NCBI GenBank assembly: GCA_016297585.1 | Contig: JAEDGJ010000075.1 | Coordinates: 1-11,336, forward strand | DNA: 11,336 bases | Direction of reading: 5' to 3' | DNA from: Clostridiaceae bacterium | Lineage (GTDB): Bacteria > Bacillota > Clostridia > Oscillospirales > QAMX01 | Shown here: positions 1 through 6,785 of the stretch, piece by piece | How positions within the stretch are numbered: the first letter of the stretch is position 1 | How the letters are laid out: every line of letters begins with the position of its first letter | Notes under the pieces: model-generated | What the model was told of the DNA's origin: nothing | Database searches by the model: none | The model's input: the letters and a program-made list of their open reading frames with translations, nothing else | Program-made: the position numbers and the translations under genes

Positions 1-451
1 TTTCCTTCGCCAGCGCGAACACCGCTTCGATGGTGCCGCCGGTGGAGACGACATCGTCGAGGAAGCAGAGCTTTTTGCCCTGAAACGCCTCGTACTTTTC
101 CCGGCCGATCCAGAGCTCCTGCTTGCCCTGGGTGGTGATGGACTGCACCTGCACGCCCCGGGGGTCGATCATGAAGCTCTTGCGGCTCTTGCGCAGCTCG
201 AGATAGCGCGGATAGTCCGCGCTGATGGCCTGCGCGAGTCCGCAGGATTTGGTCTGCACGGTCACAAAGCCGTCGAAGTCGTAGGAGGCAAGCTTCCGGC
301 GCAGCTCACGCGCCGCGATCCGGTTCCATTCGGCCTCTCCGGTCATGTCAAACGAATAGATGCAGAAGCCCTCCCCGAGATCGAGCAGCGGCAGATCGAC
401 GGGATAGTCGGGCGCGAGATGGATGCGGTAGGTATCGGACCAGTTCTGCAT
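1..451 (-). CDS. Purine-type phosphoribosyltransferase, 3' end cut by window
   Basis: The gene starts at ATG 451-449 and stays open to base 1, giving 150 complete codons and no stop, so the C-terminus lies outside the window. The class I phosphoribosyltransferase PRPP-binding motif is clear at residues 129-141 (CFLDDVVSTGGTI): two acidic residues (D132, D133) followed by the S/T-G-G-T phosphate loop. The segment TTQGKQELWIGREKY (about 106-120) just before it is like that of adenine/xanthine phosphoribosyltransferases. Such enzymes join a free purine base to PRPP in the cytoplasm, giving a nucleotide and pyrophosphate. An AGGAG-like site (GGAGG, 456-460) lies five bases before the start, and the upstream permease stops 12 bases away, so the two are almost surely one operon. 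That supports a salvage role for a nucleobase imported by the permease. Which base is used cannot be read from the sequence; adenine is the first guess. Family is firm, specificity is not. Confidence 0.85.
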   Translation of the reverse strand, partial: MQNWSDTYRIHLAPDYPVDLPLLDLGEGFCIYSFDMTGEAEWNRIAARELRRKLASYDFDGFVTVQTKSCGLAQAISADYPRYLELRKSRKSFMIDPRGVQVQSITTQGKQELWIGREKYEAFQGKKLCFLDDVVSTGGTIEAVFALAKE

Positions 452-463
452 GGCGTCCTCCGA

Positions 464-1609
464 TCACACAAGCCCGACGTAGGCGCCGAGGTAGCGCACG
501 AGCACGCCGACGACCATGCCGAGGAAGGGGTTTTTGCTCCAGGCGGTGACGCCGAGAGCGATGTAGCCGCTCATCGAGCCGTCGCTCTGCGCAACGGTGG
601 AGAGGTTCGGGGCAAAGGTGAGCGCAAAGCCGATGACGAGCAGGAAGCCGGAGATGCTCTGCGCGGGGAGATAGCGTCCGAGACGGCTGACAAGCCCGGT
701 CAGGATCAGGACCGCGGTGACGAGCATGAAGACGATGCCGCAGACGACCGGCCAGGGCGCGCCGGCGGTGCCGGAGATGATGGCCTCGATCGGCGGGCCG
801 CCGAAGAGGGCGCTGGGGACGTCGGCGAGGGAGTTGATGATGGAGAGGTGGTCGACGTTCTGGGTGGTGCCGGCGATGCTCGCGGTGATGCCGCCGAAGG
901 AGATGTTCGCGCCGATGTTGAGCATCATCAGGCTCAGCGCGCCGAGGATGACGGTCAGGTTGACCGTCGGCTTGATGAGCTTGAAGTCGCTCCAGTATTC
1001 CTTTTTCCAGAAGCGCCATTCGCTGCTCATCTCGACCGACTCGCGGCCTTCCTCGACGAGCGTGGAGACGTCGACGCGGCGCTTCTGCAGGAACAGGAAG
1101 TCGGCGGTGGAGACCACGACGGAGATGAAGATCGTCCAGACGACCTTATTCGGGCTGTCAAGGAAGATCGCGTACGCCGCGATCGCGGAGACGATGGACA
1201 CGAGCGAGGTACGCTTCTCCTGACCGAACATGTCCCACGCGACGCCCGCGAGGATCAGGCCGACGCCGCTCATCATACCGGCGACAACGGCGGGACCCGC
1301 GAAGTCGGAGATCTTCGTCACGCCGCCGCAGAGGCCGAGAACGACCATCAGGATGGCGGCCAGCAGGATGGAGCTGACGTTGTTGCGCAGGTTCTTCTTC
1401 ACGCTCGCCACGGTGATGGTTTCCGCCTGCGCGGAGATGGGCGTGACGGAGCCGGTCAGCATATTGCCGAACGCGCCGATGAGATAGGCAAAGCCCGCGG
1501 GTTTGAGCGCAAAGCCGCGCGCCTGCGCGTAGAGGAGCTGCGGTACGCCGTTGATGATGACCGCAACGACTGCCAGGACAAAGGGGCCGATGTTCTGCCA
1601 GAATTCCAA
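464..1609 (-). CDS. NCS2-type nucleobase (purine/xanthine/uracil) permease
   Basis: This is a polytopic membrane protein of 381 residues with about ten hydrophobic segments and one long charged loop at about residues 174-212. Around residues 229-290 it has the conserved core of NCS2 transporters: an NIGANISFGGITASIAG stretch, then a Gly/Pro-rich segment with a conserved glutamate (GGPPIEAIISGTAGAP, 270-285). An early SVTPISAQAET segment (54-64) fits a re-entrant substrate region. NCS2 members are proton- or sodium-coupled importers of uracil, xanthine, adenine or guanine. It is somewhat shorter than the roughly 430-450 residues usual in the family. I chose the TTG start at 1609 because GAGGTG (1616-1621) lies six bases upstream. 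The in-frame GTG at 1618 falls inside that ribosome binding site. The following phosphoribosyltransferase gene, 12 bases on, argues for a purine substrate. Substrate is inference; the NCS2 assignment is moderately sure. Confidence 0.8.
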   Translation of the reverse strand: MEFWQNIGPFVLAVVAVIINGVPQLLYAQARGFALKPAGFAYLIGAFGNMLTGSVTPISAQAETITVASVKKNLRNNVSSILLAAILMVVLGLCGGVTKISDFAGPAVVAGMMSGVGLILAGVAWDMFGQEKRTSLVSIVSAIAAYAIFLDSPNKVVWTIFISVVVSTADFLFLQKRRVDVSTLVEEGRESVEMSSEWRFWKKEYWSDFKLIKPTVNLTVILGALSLMMLNIGANISFGGITASIAGTTQNVDHLSIINSLADVPSALFGGPPIEAIISGTAGAPWPVVCGIVFMLVTAVLILTGLVSRLGRYLPAQSISGFLLVIGFALTFAPNLSTVAQSDGSMSGYIALGVTAWSKNPFLGMVVGVLVRYLGAYVGLV

Positions 1610-1615
1610 AACAAT

Positions 1616-1621
1616 CACCTC
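1616..1621 (-). promoter_or_regulatory. Ribosome binding site that fixes the permease TTG start
   Basis: On the minus strand this reads GAGGTG, followed by a six-base spacer and TTG at 1609-1607. The in-frame GTG inside this motif is a poor start candidate because it would have no Shine-Dalgarno sequence of its own. Confidence 0.65.
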
Positions 1622-1636
1622 GTAAAAAATTTTACG
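1621..1636. repeat. Perfect 7-bp inverted repeat in permease leader
   Basis: CGTAAAA and TTTTACG are exact complements separated by two A residues. The site sits where transcription from the promoter at 1642-1670 should begin, about six bases past the -10 box, and it ends against the ribosome binding site. It could be an operator or a small 5'-end hairpin. It does not match the Bacillus PurR box or the enterobacterial PurR operator as I know them. Confidence 0.5.
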
Positions 1637-1641
1637 GAATT

Positions 1642-1670
1642 ATTATAGCGCGACGAGGCGAATGCAACAA
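1642..1670 (-). promoter_or_regulatory. Sigma-A-type promoter for permease and phosphoribosyltransferase
   Basis: On the minus strand a consensus TATAAT (1642-1647) is preceded by TTGTTG (1665-1670) with exactly 17 bases between. The -10 is perfect and the -35 matches the first three bases. It lies about 33 bases before the chosen TTG start, in an AT-rich gap, with the inverted repeat at the expected start of the RNA. Confidence 0.75.
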
Positions 1671-1724
1671 TATTCATACCAGCCAAAAACGCACGGCAGT
1701 CAAATCCACAATTTCGGCCAACAT

Positions 1725-2471
1725 TTATTTTTTATCGTCCGGCGCGGGGATTTCCAGCGCGCGCAGGATCCACGCGGTGATGGGCGCGGGATCCGCGAGC
1801 GAATGCGGATGGTGGTCGCAGTGCGGCTTGCGGATGGTCGAAAGCGCCGTTCCCCCCGCCGCGCGGTACGCGCGCTCGAACGCGTCGGTATTCTCCGCGC
1901 AGGGGACGACGGTGTCCGCCTCGCCCGCGACGATCAGCGTCGGGATGCCGAGCGCGGCAAGCTCGCCCGCGCTGTCAAGCGGCGTGCCGCGATAGGCGCG
2001 CGCCTCCTCCTCCGTCATGCGGTAGCTTGCGAGGCACTCCTGCCACTCGCGCGCGTAGAGCGGATTTTTTCCCGGCCAGGAACGAAAATCGAGCACCGGC
2101 GCGTCTAAGTAAAGGGCGCCCGTGTGCTTCGGATGCGCCAGCGCGTAGTTGACCGCGTACAGACCGCCGCGCGAGAAGCCGAACAGCACGGGTCTCGGGG
2201 ACATCTTCCAGGTGTCGCAGAACCACTCCCGGAAATGCTCCAGCATCGCGATCGCCTCCGGGCAGCCGTACATATCCGACGCGCTGTGATACGCCAGATG
2301 GAAGCCCAGCTTCAAAAGCGCGTTGTCCGCGGACGGAAACGCGCCGAAAAACTCCGTGCGCCAGACCCACGGCTTTCCCGGCAGCGCATGCTCCGGCTCG
2401 ACGATGATCGTTTTCCTGCCGTACAGCAGAAATTCCCTTTTGGTGCAGCCCTCGTAGCTCTCGGTTCTCAT
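1725..2471 (-). CDS. Alpha/beta hydrolase (prolyl-oligopeptidase/esterase-like)
   Basis: The 248-residue product has the marks of a serine alpha/beta hydrolase. There is a nucleophile elbow GFSRGG with Ser100, an acid-bearing strand end VAGEADTVVP with Asp186, and a C-terminal His-rich motif CDHHPHSL (218-225) supplying the catalytic histidine. The His-His-Pro-His-Ser/Gly arrangement is common in single-domain esterases encoded near carbohydrate-use genes, but that is recollection of the family and no substrate can be named. No signal peptide or membrane segment is seen, so it should be cytoplasmic. The start is ATG at 2471 with a near-perfect AGGAGG (2480-2485) eight bases upstream. It is divergent from the acyltransferase operon. 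Downstream, 54 bases separate its stop from the -35 of the permease promoter, and I see no convincing terminator, so read-through into the salvage genes is possible. Confidence 0.8.
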   Translation of the reverse strand: MRTESYEGCTKREFLLYGRKTIIVEPEHALPGKPWVWRTEFFGAFPSADNALLKLGFHLAYHSASDMYGCPEAIAMLEHFREWFCDTWKMSPRPVLFGFSRGGLYAVNYALAHPKHTGALYLDAPVLDFRSWPGKNPLYAREWQECLASYRMTEEEARAYRGTPLDSAGELAALGIPTLIVAGEADTVVPCAENTDAFERAYRAAGGTALSTIRKPHCDHHPHSLADPAPITAWILRALEIPAPDDKK

Positions 2472-2527
2472 ATGCGGCGCCTCCTGTTTTTTGTAATAGT
2501 TCTGTAATTATTTTTAACTAAAAAATA

Positions 2528-2557
2528 AAGACTTATTTTCCCGCCGTATGGTATACT
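2528..2557 (+). promoter_or_regulatory. Extended -10 promoter for the O-acyltransferase operon
   Basis: TGGTATACT at 2549-2557 is an extended -10 (TG, one base, then TATACT). The -35 is poor: AAGACT at 2528-2533 with 18-base spacing is the best fit. The extended -10 can compensate for this. The start of RNA would fall near 2564, about 43 bases before the TTG start codon. Confidence 0.6.
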
Positions 2558-2590
2558 GGTGGTGACATAATCCATTAACCAATGGGGTAA

Positions 2591-2597
2591 AGGGGAG
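2591..2597 (+). promoter_or_regulatory. Ribosome binding site supporting the MBOAT TTG start
   Basis: AGGGGAG lies nine bases before TTG at 2607. No ATG or GTG in frame gives a better match, and starting here yields the N-terminal hydrophobic helix expected for the family. Confidence 0.65.
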
Positions 2598-2606
2598 CGG
2601 ACGACT

Positions 2607-4022
2607 TTGATATTTGCCAGCCTGATTTTTTTATACCTGTTTTTACCCCTGAATCTGATTATATACTTTTCCTGTAAGAATATCAAGGCTCGAAACCTGG
2701 TTCTTCTGGGGTTTTCGCTGTTTTTTTACGCGTGGGGCGAGCCGCTCTGGGTCTTTGTCCTGATGCTCACGGCGCTGGTCGACTATATGTGCGGGCGGCT
2801 CATCGAGGCAAACGCCGGAAAGCCCGCCGCCCGGACGGGACTTCTGATCTCCGTCATCACAAACCTCGGCCTGCTCGCGACGGTGAAGTATTCCGGCTTT
2901 GTCGTTTCGTCCCTGAACGCCGTGCTGCCCTTCACGATCCCCGTCCCGTCGATCGCGCTGCCGCTGGGCATCTCGTTTTACACGTTCCAGACGTTGAGCT
3001 ATACGATCGACGTCTACCGCGGCCGCGTTCCGGCGCAGCGCCGCTACGTCGACTATCTGATGTACCTGTCGCTCTACCCCCAGCTCGTCGCGGGCCCCAT
3101 CGTGCGCTACTCCGCCGTCGCGGAGGAGCTCACGGAGCGCCGCTCGACGCCGGAGGACACCGCCTACGGCCTGTTCCGCTTCTGCGTGGGGCTTGGCAAG
3201 AAGGTCATCCTCGCAAACACCGCGGGCTCGCTCTGCTCGCAGTTTCTCGACGGCGACCTCGCCCTGCTCTCCGTTTCCGGCGCGTGGCTCGGCGTCATCC
3301 TGTTCGCGCTGCAGATCTACTTCGACTTCTCGGGCTACTCCGACATGGCCATCGGCCTCGGGCGCATCTTCGGCTTCCACTTCTACGAAAACTTCAACTA
3401 CCCCTACATATCCCGCAGCGCCGGGGAATTCTGGCGGCGCTGGCACATCTCGCTTGGCTCCTTCTTCCGCGACTATGTCTACATCCCCCTCGGCGGCAAC
3501 CGGCGGCATGTCTACCGGAATCTCGCCGTCACCTGGTTTCTGACCGGTCTCTGGCACGGCGCGTCGTGGAACTTCATCCTCTGGGGCCTGTGGTTCGGTC
3601 TCTTCATCGCCCTTGAGCGTCGGTACCTCAAGGACGCGCTCGAGCGTGCGCCGCGCGTGGTCTCCCATCTGTATACGCTGCTCGTCGTGCTCATCGGCTG
3701 GGTGTTCTTCTATTTCACCGACCTGTCGCGCGCGATGACCGTGCTCGGCCGCATGATCGGCATCGGCGCGCCCGCCTTCGGACTGGACGCTCTCTCCGGC
3801 GCGCGCATGATGAACCATATCTTCTTCCTCGCGGCGGCGATCTTCGGCTGCCTGCCGGTCTGGCCGCGTCTCCGCGACATGCTGACCGACCGCCGCAGCG
3901 CCGCCTATGCGCCCGGCGTCATGATCGCGTGGGAGATCGCCGTCTGCGTCGTGCTGCTCGTCGCCTGCACCGCGCTGCTCGTCGGGGAATCGTACAATCC
4001 CTTCCTCTATTTCCGCTTTTAA
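2607..4022 (+). CDS. MBOAT-family membrane O-acyltransferase (AlgI/DltB-like)
   Basis: This 471-residue polytopic membrane protein has the full AlgI/DltB signature set: an N-terminal SLIFLYLFLPL helix, LPLGISFYTFQTLSYTIDVYRG at about 118-139, YPQLVAGPIVRY (157-168), the FDFSGYSDMAIGLG segment (239-252), NFNYPYISRSAGEFWRRWHISL with His280, and LTGLWHGASWNF with His317. The two histidines correspond to the conserved pair of the MBOAT tunnel, the second being the presumed catalytic one. Family members pass acyl groups, usually acetyl, from a cytoplasmic donor across the membrane to a secreted partner that acylates a polysaccharide. The partner is the next gene, 33 bases downstream. The first 40 codons use more A/T than the rest. 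DltB-like D-alanylation is unlikely because no dltA, dltC or dltD is present; the DHHW partner points to polysaccharide O-acetylation. The family is very sure, the acceptor glycan unknown. Confidence 0.93.
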   Translation: MIFASLIFLYLFLPLNLIIYFSCKNIKARNLVLLGFSLFFYAWGEPLWVFVLMLTALVDYMCGRLIEANAGKPAARTGLLISVITNLGLLATVKYSGFVVSSLNAVLPFTIPVPSIALPLGISFYTFQTLSYTIDVYRGRVPAQRRYVDYLMYLSLYPQLVAGPIVRYSAVAEELTERRSTPEDTAYGLFRFCVGLGKKVILANTAGSLCSQFLDGDLALLSVSGAWLGVILFALQIYFDFSGYSDMAIGLGRIFGFHFYENFNYPYISRSAGEFWRRWHISLGSFFRDYVYIPLGGNRRHVYRNLAVTWFLTGLWHGASWNFILWGLWFGLFIALERRYLKDALERAPRVVSHLYTLLVVLIGWVFFYFTDLSRAMTVLGRMIGIGAPAFGLDALSGARMMNHIFFLAAAIFGCLPVWPRLRDMLTDRRSAAYAPGVMIAWEIAVCVVLLVACTALLVGESYNPFLYFRF

Positions 4023-4055
4023 CGCCCGTTTCGCGGGAGATTGGAGTAAACCGCC

Positions 4056-5477
4056 GTGTGGTATCGTAAAAAAACCGTCTATCGCGCCCTGCTGCTCGCG
4101 CTGACCGGCGTTCTGGCCGTCATTCTCGTCTTTTTCGGCATTCTCGCCGTCGTGCTCCCGAAACCCACCGAATCGGAGGCCGAAAAGCGCACGCTTGCCT
4201 CCCGTCCCGCGTTCTCGTGGAGCGCCCTGTTCGACGGCAGCCTCGCCCGCGATTACGAGACCTTTTACGCGGACACCTTTCCCTTCCGCGACGGCTTTGT
4301 GCGCCTCGCCTCCCGCATCGAGGACTCCTACGGCATCCGCTACGACGACGTCCGCATCGTCGGCAGCACGCCGTCCGACTCCGACGACGAGACGCCCGCC
4401 CGGACGACGGCTGCCGTGACGACCTCCGCCGCGCCGGACGAGCCGGATACGCCGTCCGGCTCCGACGGGACCACGCTGCCCGCCCACGTCACCGGCGAAC
4501 CGACCGATCCCGAGCGTCCGTCCGCAACCACCGCCGCGACGACGGCGGCGACGACGGCCGTGGCGACGACGGCGGCTCCCCCGGAAGACATCGAGCCGGA
4601 AAAGGCCAACGGCGTCCTCATCTACGGCACCCGCGCGTTCGAGATGTTCGGCGGCTCCGAGAACCAGAAATACCGCTATGCCGAAACCGTCAGCGCCTAT
4701 GCCGACGCGTTCCCGGACATCGACGTCTATAACATCGTCGTGCCCTCCAGCGTCGCCTTCTACCTGCCCGAAAAGTATTCGTCCTACGTTGCCGACGAAA
4801 AGGCCAACATCGACGACATCTACGGCGCGCTCGGCGGGAACGTCATCGCCGTCGACGCCTACTCCGTGCTCGGACAGCACACGGCGGAGTATATCTACTT
4901 CAACACCGACCACCACTGGACGGGACTCGGCGCGTATTACGCCTATACCGCCTTCGCCGGGAAGGCAGGCTTTACGCCGCGCGCCTATGCCGACTACGAA
5001 AAGCGCACCATCGAGGGCTTTACCGGCACCCTTGCGACCAGCACCAACGACGCAAAGCTCCTCGATAACCCCGATACCGTCGAATACTGTCTTGTCCCCG
5101 TGGAAACGACGGTCACGCGCTGGGAAAAGGGCGCGTCCTCCGGGAGTAGCTCCACCGTTCTCGCCGAATATGCCAAGGGCGGCAACGCCTACGGCGTCTA
5201 TCTCCACGGCGACTGCCCCCGCATCGACATCGTCAACGACGAAAACCCCGGCGGGGACGTCGTGCTCGTCCTGAAGGAGAGCTACGGCAACGCGTTCGCG
5301 CCGTATCTCATCCCGCACTACGGCAAGGTCATCGTCCTCGACGAGCGCTACTTCACGGGCGATCTGGCGGCGCTTGTGGAGTCCGAGGGCGTCGACGAGA
5401 TCATCCTCATCAACAATGTCTTCGCCGCCAATACCAAAAATACGACCACCCGCTTGAACGCGCTGCTGGAGGGATAA
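4056..5477 (+). CDS. DHHW-family (AlgJ/AlgX-like) membrane-anchored O-acetyltransferase
   Basis: The 473-residue product starts at GTG 4056 behind a GGAG (4043-4046). One transmembrane helix at about residues 10-34, flanked by RKK on its cytoplasmic side, should leave the rest outside the cell. The ectodomain carries the diagnostic D-H-H-W at 285-288 and a conserved KESYGNA segment with Ser409. These fit the Asp/His and Ser of the SGNH-like triad in AlgJ/AlgX. Members take an acetyl group handed over by the MBOAT protein and transfer it to a glycan. Between the N-terminal part (RIVG, about 103) and the continuing fold (NGVLIYG, from 185) lies a low-complexity insert of about 80 residues rich in Thr, Ala, Asp, Ser and Pro. 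Family members known to me usually pass straight from one segment to the other. It overlaps nothing and is followed one base later by the glycosyltransferase, implying co-translation. Confidence 0.88.
   Translation: MWYRKKTVYRALLLALTGVLAVILVFFGILAVVLPKPTESEAEKRTLASRPAFSWSALFDGSLARDYETFYADTFPFRDGFVRLASRIEDSYGIRYDDVRIVGSTPSDSDDETPARTTAAVTTSAAPDEPDTPSGSDGTTLPAHVTGEPTDPERPSATTAATTAATTAVATTAAPPEDIEPEKANGVLIYGTRAFEMFGGSENQKYRYAETVSAYADAFPDIDVYNIVVPSSVAFYLPEKYSSYVADEKANIDDIYGALGGNVIAVDAYSVLGQHTAEYIYFNTDHHWTGLGAYYAYTAFAGKAGFTPRAYADYEKRTIEGFTGTLATSTNDAKLLDNPDTVEYCLVPVETTVTRWEKGASSGSSSTVLAEYAKGGNAYGVYLHGDCPRIDIVNDENPGGDVVLVLKESYGNAFAPYLIPHYGKVIVLDERYFTGDLAALVESEGVDEIILINNVFAANTKNTTTRLNALLEG
4524..4574 (+). 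repeat. 12-base in-frame repeat encoding Ala-Thr-Thr-Ala units
   Basis: Four copies of a 12-base unit encode ATTA, three in direct tandem (4524-4559), then one Val codon (4560-4562), then a fourth (4563-4574). Copies two, three and four are nearly identical as DNA (GCGACGACGGCN); the first uses other Thr codons. Copy-number change would keep the frame and only lengthen the linker. Confidence 0.85.
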
Positions 5478-5478
5478 T

Positions 5479-6630
5479 ATGCAAATCGTCTGCCTGTCGA
5501 GCTCGAACTGGTACCCTTATCCCACAAGCAAGCAGGAGATCATGCGGCGCATGGACGCCGACGTGCTCTATTTCGACCCGCCCGTCACGCTGCTCGCCCC
5601 GCTGCGCGACCCTGCCGCACGCGCGCGCCTGACCGCGTGGCGCCAAGAGCAGCCGCAGCCGCAGGAAAACATCCATGTGCGCGCGCTGCCGCCCGTCCTG
5701 CCCTTCGGCAACCGCTTCCGCTTCATCAACCGCATCAATCAGGCCTTCCTCGCCCGCCACATCCGCCGCGTCATGCGCGAAAACGGCATCGGGGACGACG
5801 CCGTACTGTGGACCTATCTGCCCGGTCACTGCGACCTGATCCGGAAGATCCCCGCCCGCGCCCGCGTCTATACCTGCGTCGACCGCCACTCGGGCTACAA
5901 GGGGCAGATCAGCCCCGCGCTCGTCGACCATATGGAGGCCGTCCTCGCCGAAAACTGCGACGCCGTGTTCGCCACCGCGCAGGGGCTCTACGACACCCTC
6001 GTGCGCGTCAACCCGAACACCACGCTCGTCCCCAACGGCGCGAATTACGAGCTGTTCTCCCGCGCGCAGCAGCCGCTGCCCGTGCCGGAGGCGCTTGCGG
6101 ACATAAAAGGCCCCGTGCTCGGCTTCATCGGCGCGCTGCAGGAGTGCATCGACTACCCGCTGCTGCGCCGTGCCGCGCAGATGTGCCCCGACTGCACCTT
6201 CGTCTTCATCGGACGCGAGCACCGCGACGCCGCCGTCGACGAGATCCGGGATCTTCCCAACGTGCGGCTGCTGGGGCTTCTGCCCCAGTCCGAGCTGCCG
6301 GCGTATCTCGCGCGCTTCGACGTCTGCCTGAACCCGTTTCGCTCCGGCTCGCTCTCCCGCGACGTCAGCCCTTTGAAATTCTACGAGTATCTCGCCACCG
6401 GCAAGCCCGTCGTCAGCACGCCCGAGCCCGTACAGGTGCGTGAGTTTGCCGACGCGGTGTACATCGCCGACGGCCCCGACGCGTTCATCGGCCAGATCCG
6501 CGCGGCGCTCGAAAAGGATACGCCCGAAAAGCGGCAGCGCCGCATCGACTACGCCCGCGCCTGCTCGTGGGACGCCCGCGCCGCGCGCTTCGCCGAGGTG
6601 CTGGCGCATACGCTGCGCAAAAAAGCATGA
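5479..6630 (+). CDS. GT4-like glycosyltransferase (GT-B fold, TuaH-like)
   Basis: This 383-residue soluble protein starts at ATG 5479, one base after the previous stop, with GGAGGG inside the end of that gene. Its C-terminal half has GT-B features: LVPNGANYELF (183-193), the start of the donor domain GFIGAL (215-220), NVRLLGLLPQSELPAYL (261-277), and the nucleotide-sugar-binding segment SPLKFYEYLATGKPVVST (297-314) with Glu303. The N-terminal half keeps a conserved NWYPYPTSKQ-IMRR opening and CVDRHSGYKG (133-142), seen in bacterial enzymes often labelled TuaH-like. Such enzymes build cell-surface polymers from activated sugars at the inner face of the membrane. No membrane segment is visible. 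Being translationally coupled to the O-acetyltransferase pair, it probably adds a sugar to the same glycan. Sugar, linkage and acceptor are not readable here. Confidence 0.85.
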   Translation: MQIVCLSSSNWYPYPTSKQEIMRRMDADVLYFDPPVTLLAPLRDPAARARLTAWRQEQPQPQENIHVRALPPVLPFGNRFRFINRINQAFLARHIRRVMRENGIGDDAVLWTYLPGHCDLIRKIPARARVYTCVDRHSGYKGQISPALVDHMEAVLAENCDAVFATAQGLYDTLVRVNPNTTLVPNGANYELFSRAQQPLPVPEALADIKGPVLGFIGALQECIDYPLLRRAAQMCPDCTFVFIGREHRDAAVDEIRDLPNVRLLGLLPQSELPAYLARFDVCLNPFRSGSLSRDVSPLKFYEYLATGKPVVSTPEPVQVREFADAVYIADGPDAFIGQIRAALEKDTPEKRQRRIDYARACSWDARAARFAEVLAHTLRKKA

Positions 6631-6639
6631 TCCGCCGCC

Positions 6640-6684
6640 CCCGGCGCAAAAGGAGAGTTTTCCCCCTTTTGCGCCGGGATTTTT
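6640..6684 (+). terminator. Strong intrinsic terminator of the O-acetylation operon
   Basis: A perfect 14-bp stem (left arm 6640-6653, right arm 6665-6678) with an 11-base loop is followed by ATTTTT (6679-6684). It begins 10 bases after the glycosyltransferase stop. The A-run in the left arm gives no comparable T-tract on the other strand past the stem, so it should act mainly on plus-strand RNA. Confidence 0.9.
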
Positions 6685-6761
6685 GCCGTTCCGGATTTTT
6701 CCTTTTTGCGTTTATTTTTTAACGTTTCTTCGGCGCGCCTTATTTTCAAAACCGTTTTTTA

Positions 6762-6785
6762 GCGGAAAAAGGTTGCCATTTCCGC
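6762..6785. repeat. Perfect 7-bp inverted repeat around the ABC promoter -35
   Basis: GCGGAAA (6762-6768) and TTTCCGC (6779-6785) are exact complements 10 bases apart, and the -35 box fills the end of the spacer. Half-site centres are 17 bases apart. The position suits a repressor or activator operator; no regulator gene lies nearby. Confidence 0.5.

Larger units (their letters stand above)
2486..2606. other. AT-rich divergent intergenic region
   Basis: This gap separates the minus-strand hydrolase from the plus-strand acyltransferase operon and is much richer in A and T than the genes beside it. It holds the plus-strand promoter described separately. For the hydrolase the best minus-strand candidate is TTAGTT-17-TATTAC close to its ribosome binding site, which is weak. 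A short CCATT/AATGG inverted repeat (2572-2585) lies in the acyltransferase leader. Confidence 0.5.

Noticed and set aside
419..1648. A 409-codon plus-strand frame over the permease
   Set aside because: The translation is an Asp/Gly/Glu/Arg-rich string typical of the complement of a membrane protein gene; the minus-strand reading has clear NCS2 features, promoter and ribosome binding site.
1671..1724. A possible terminator between hydrolase and permease (GGCCGAAA paired with TTTTGGCT, minus strand)
   Set aside because: The stem needs two G-U pairs, has a loop of about 24 bases and no T-run after the stem, so it does not meet the usual form.
4025..4037. A small CCCG/CGGG hairpin between MBOAT and DHHW genes
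   Set aside because: Only four base pairs and no T-tract; likely by chance in GC-rich DNA, although a minor effect on translation of the second gene cannot be excluded.
4340..4621. A short minus-strand frame made of Val/Ala repeats
   Set aside because: It is the complement of the Thr/Ala linker repeats and has no independent coding signal.
2643..5318. A continuous minus-strand open frame of 891 codons opposite the MBOAT and DHHW genes
   Set aside because: It spans two well-supported genes and their junction, and its translation is rich in Arg, Asp, Gly, Val and Glu with no recognisable domain. GC-rich third positions on the real strand remove stops from the antisense frame.
6685..6772. A possible small RNA or short gene in the AT-rich gap before the ABC promoter
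   Set aside because: No promoter of its own, no second terminator and no short frame with a ribosome binding site were found; it reads as plain spacer.
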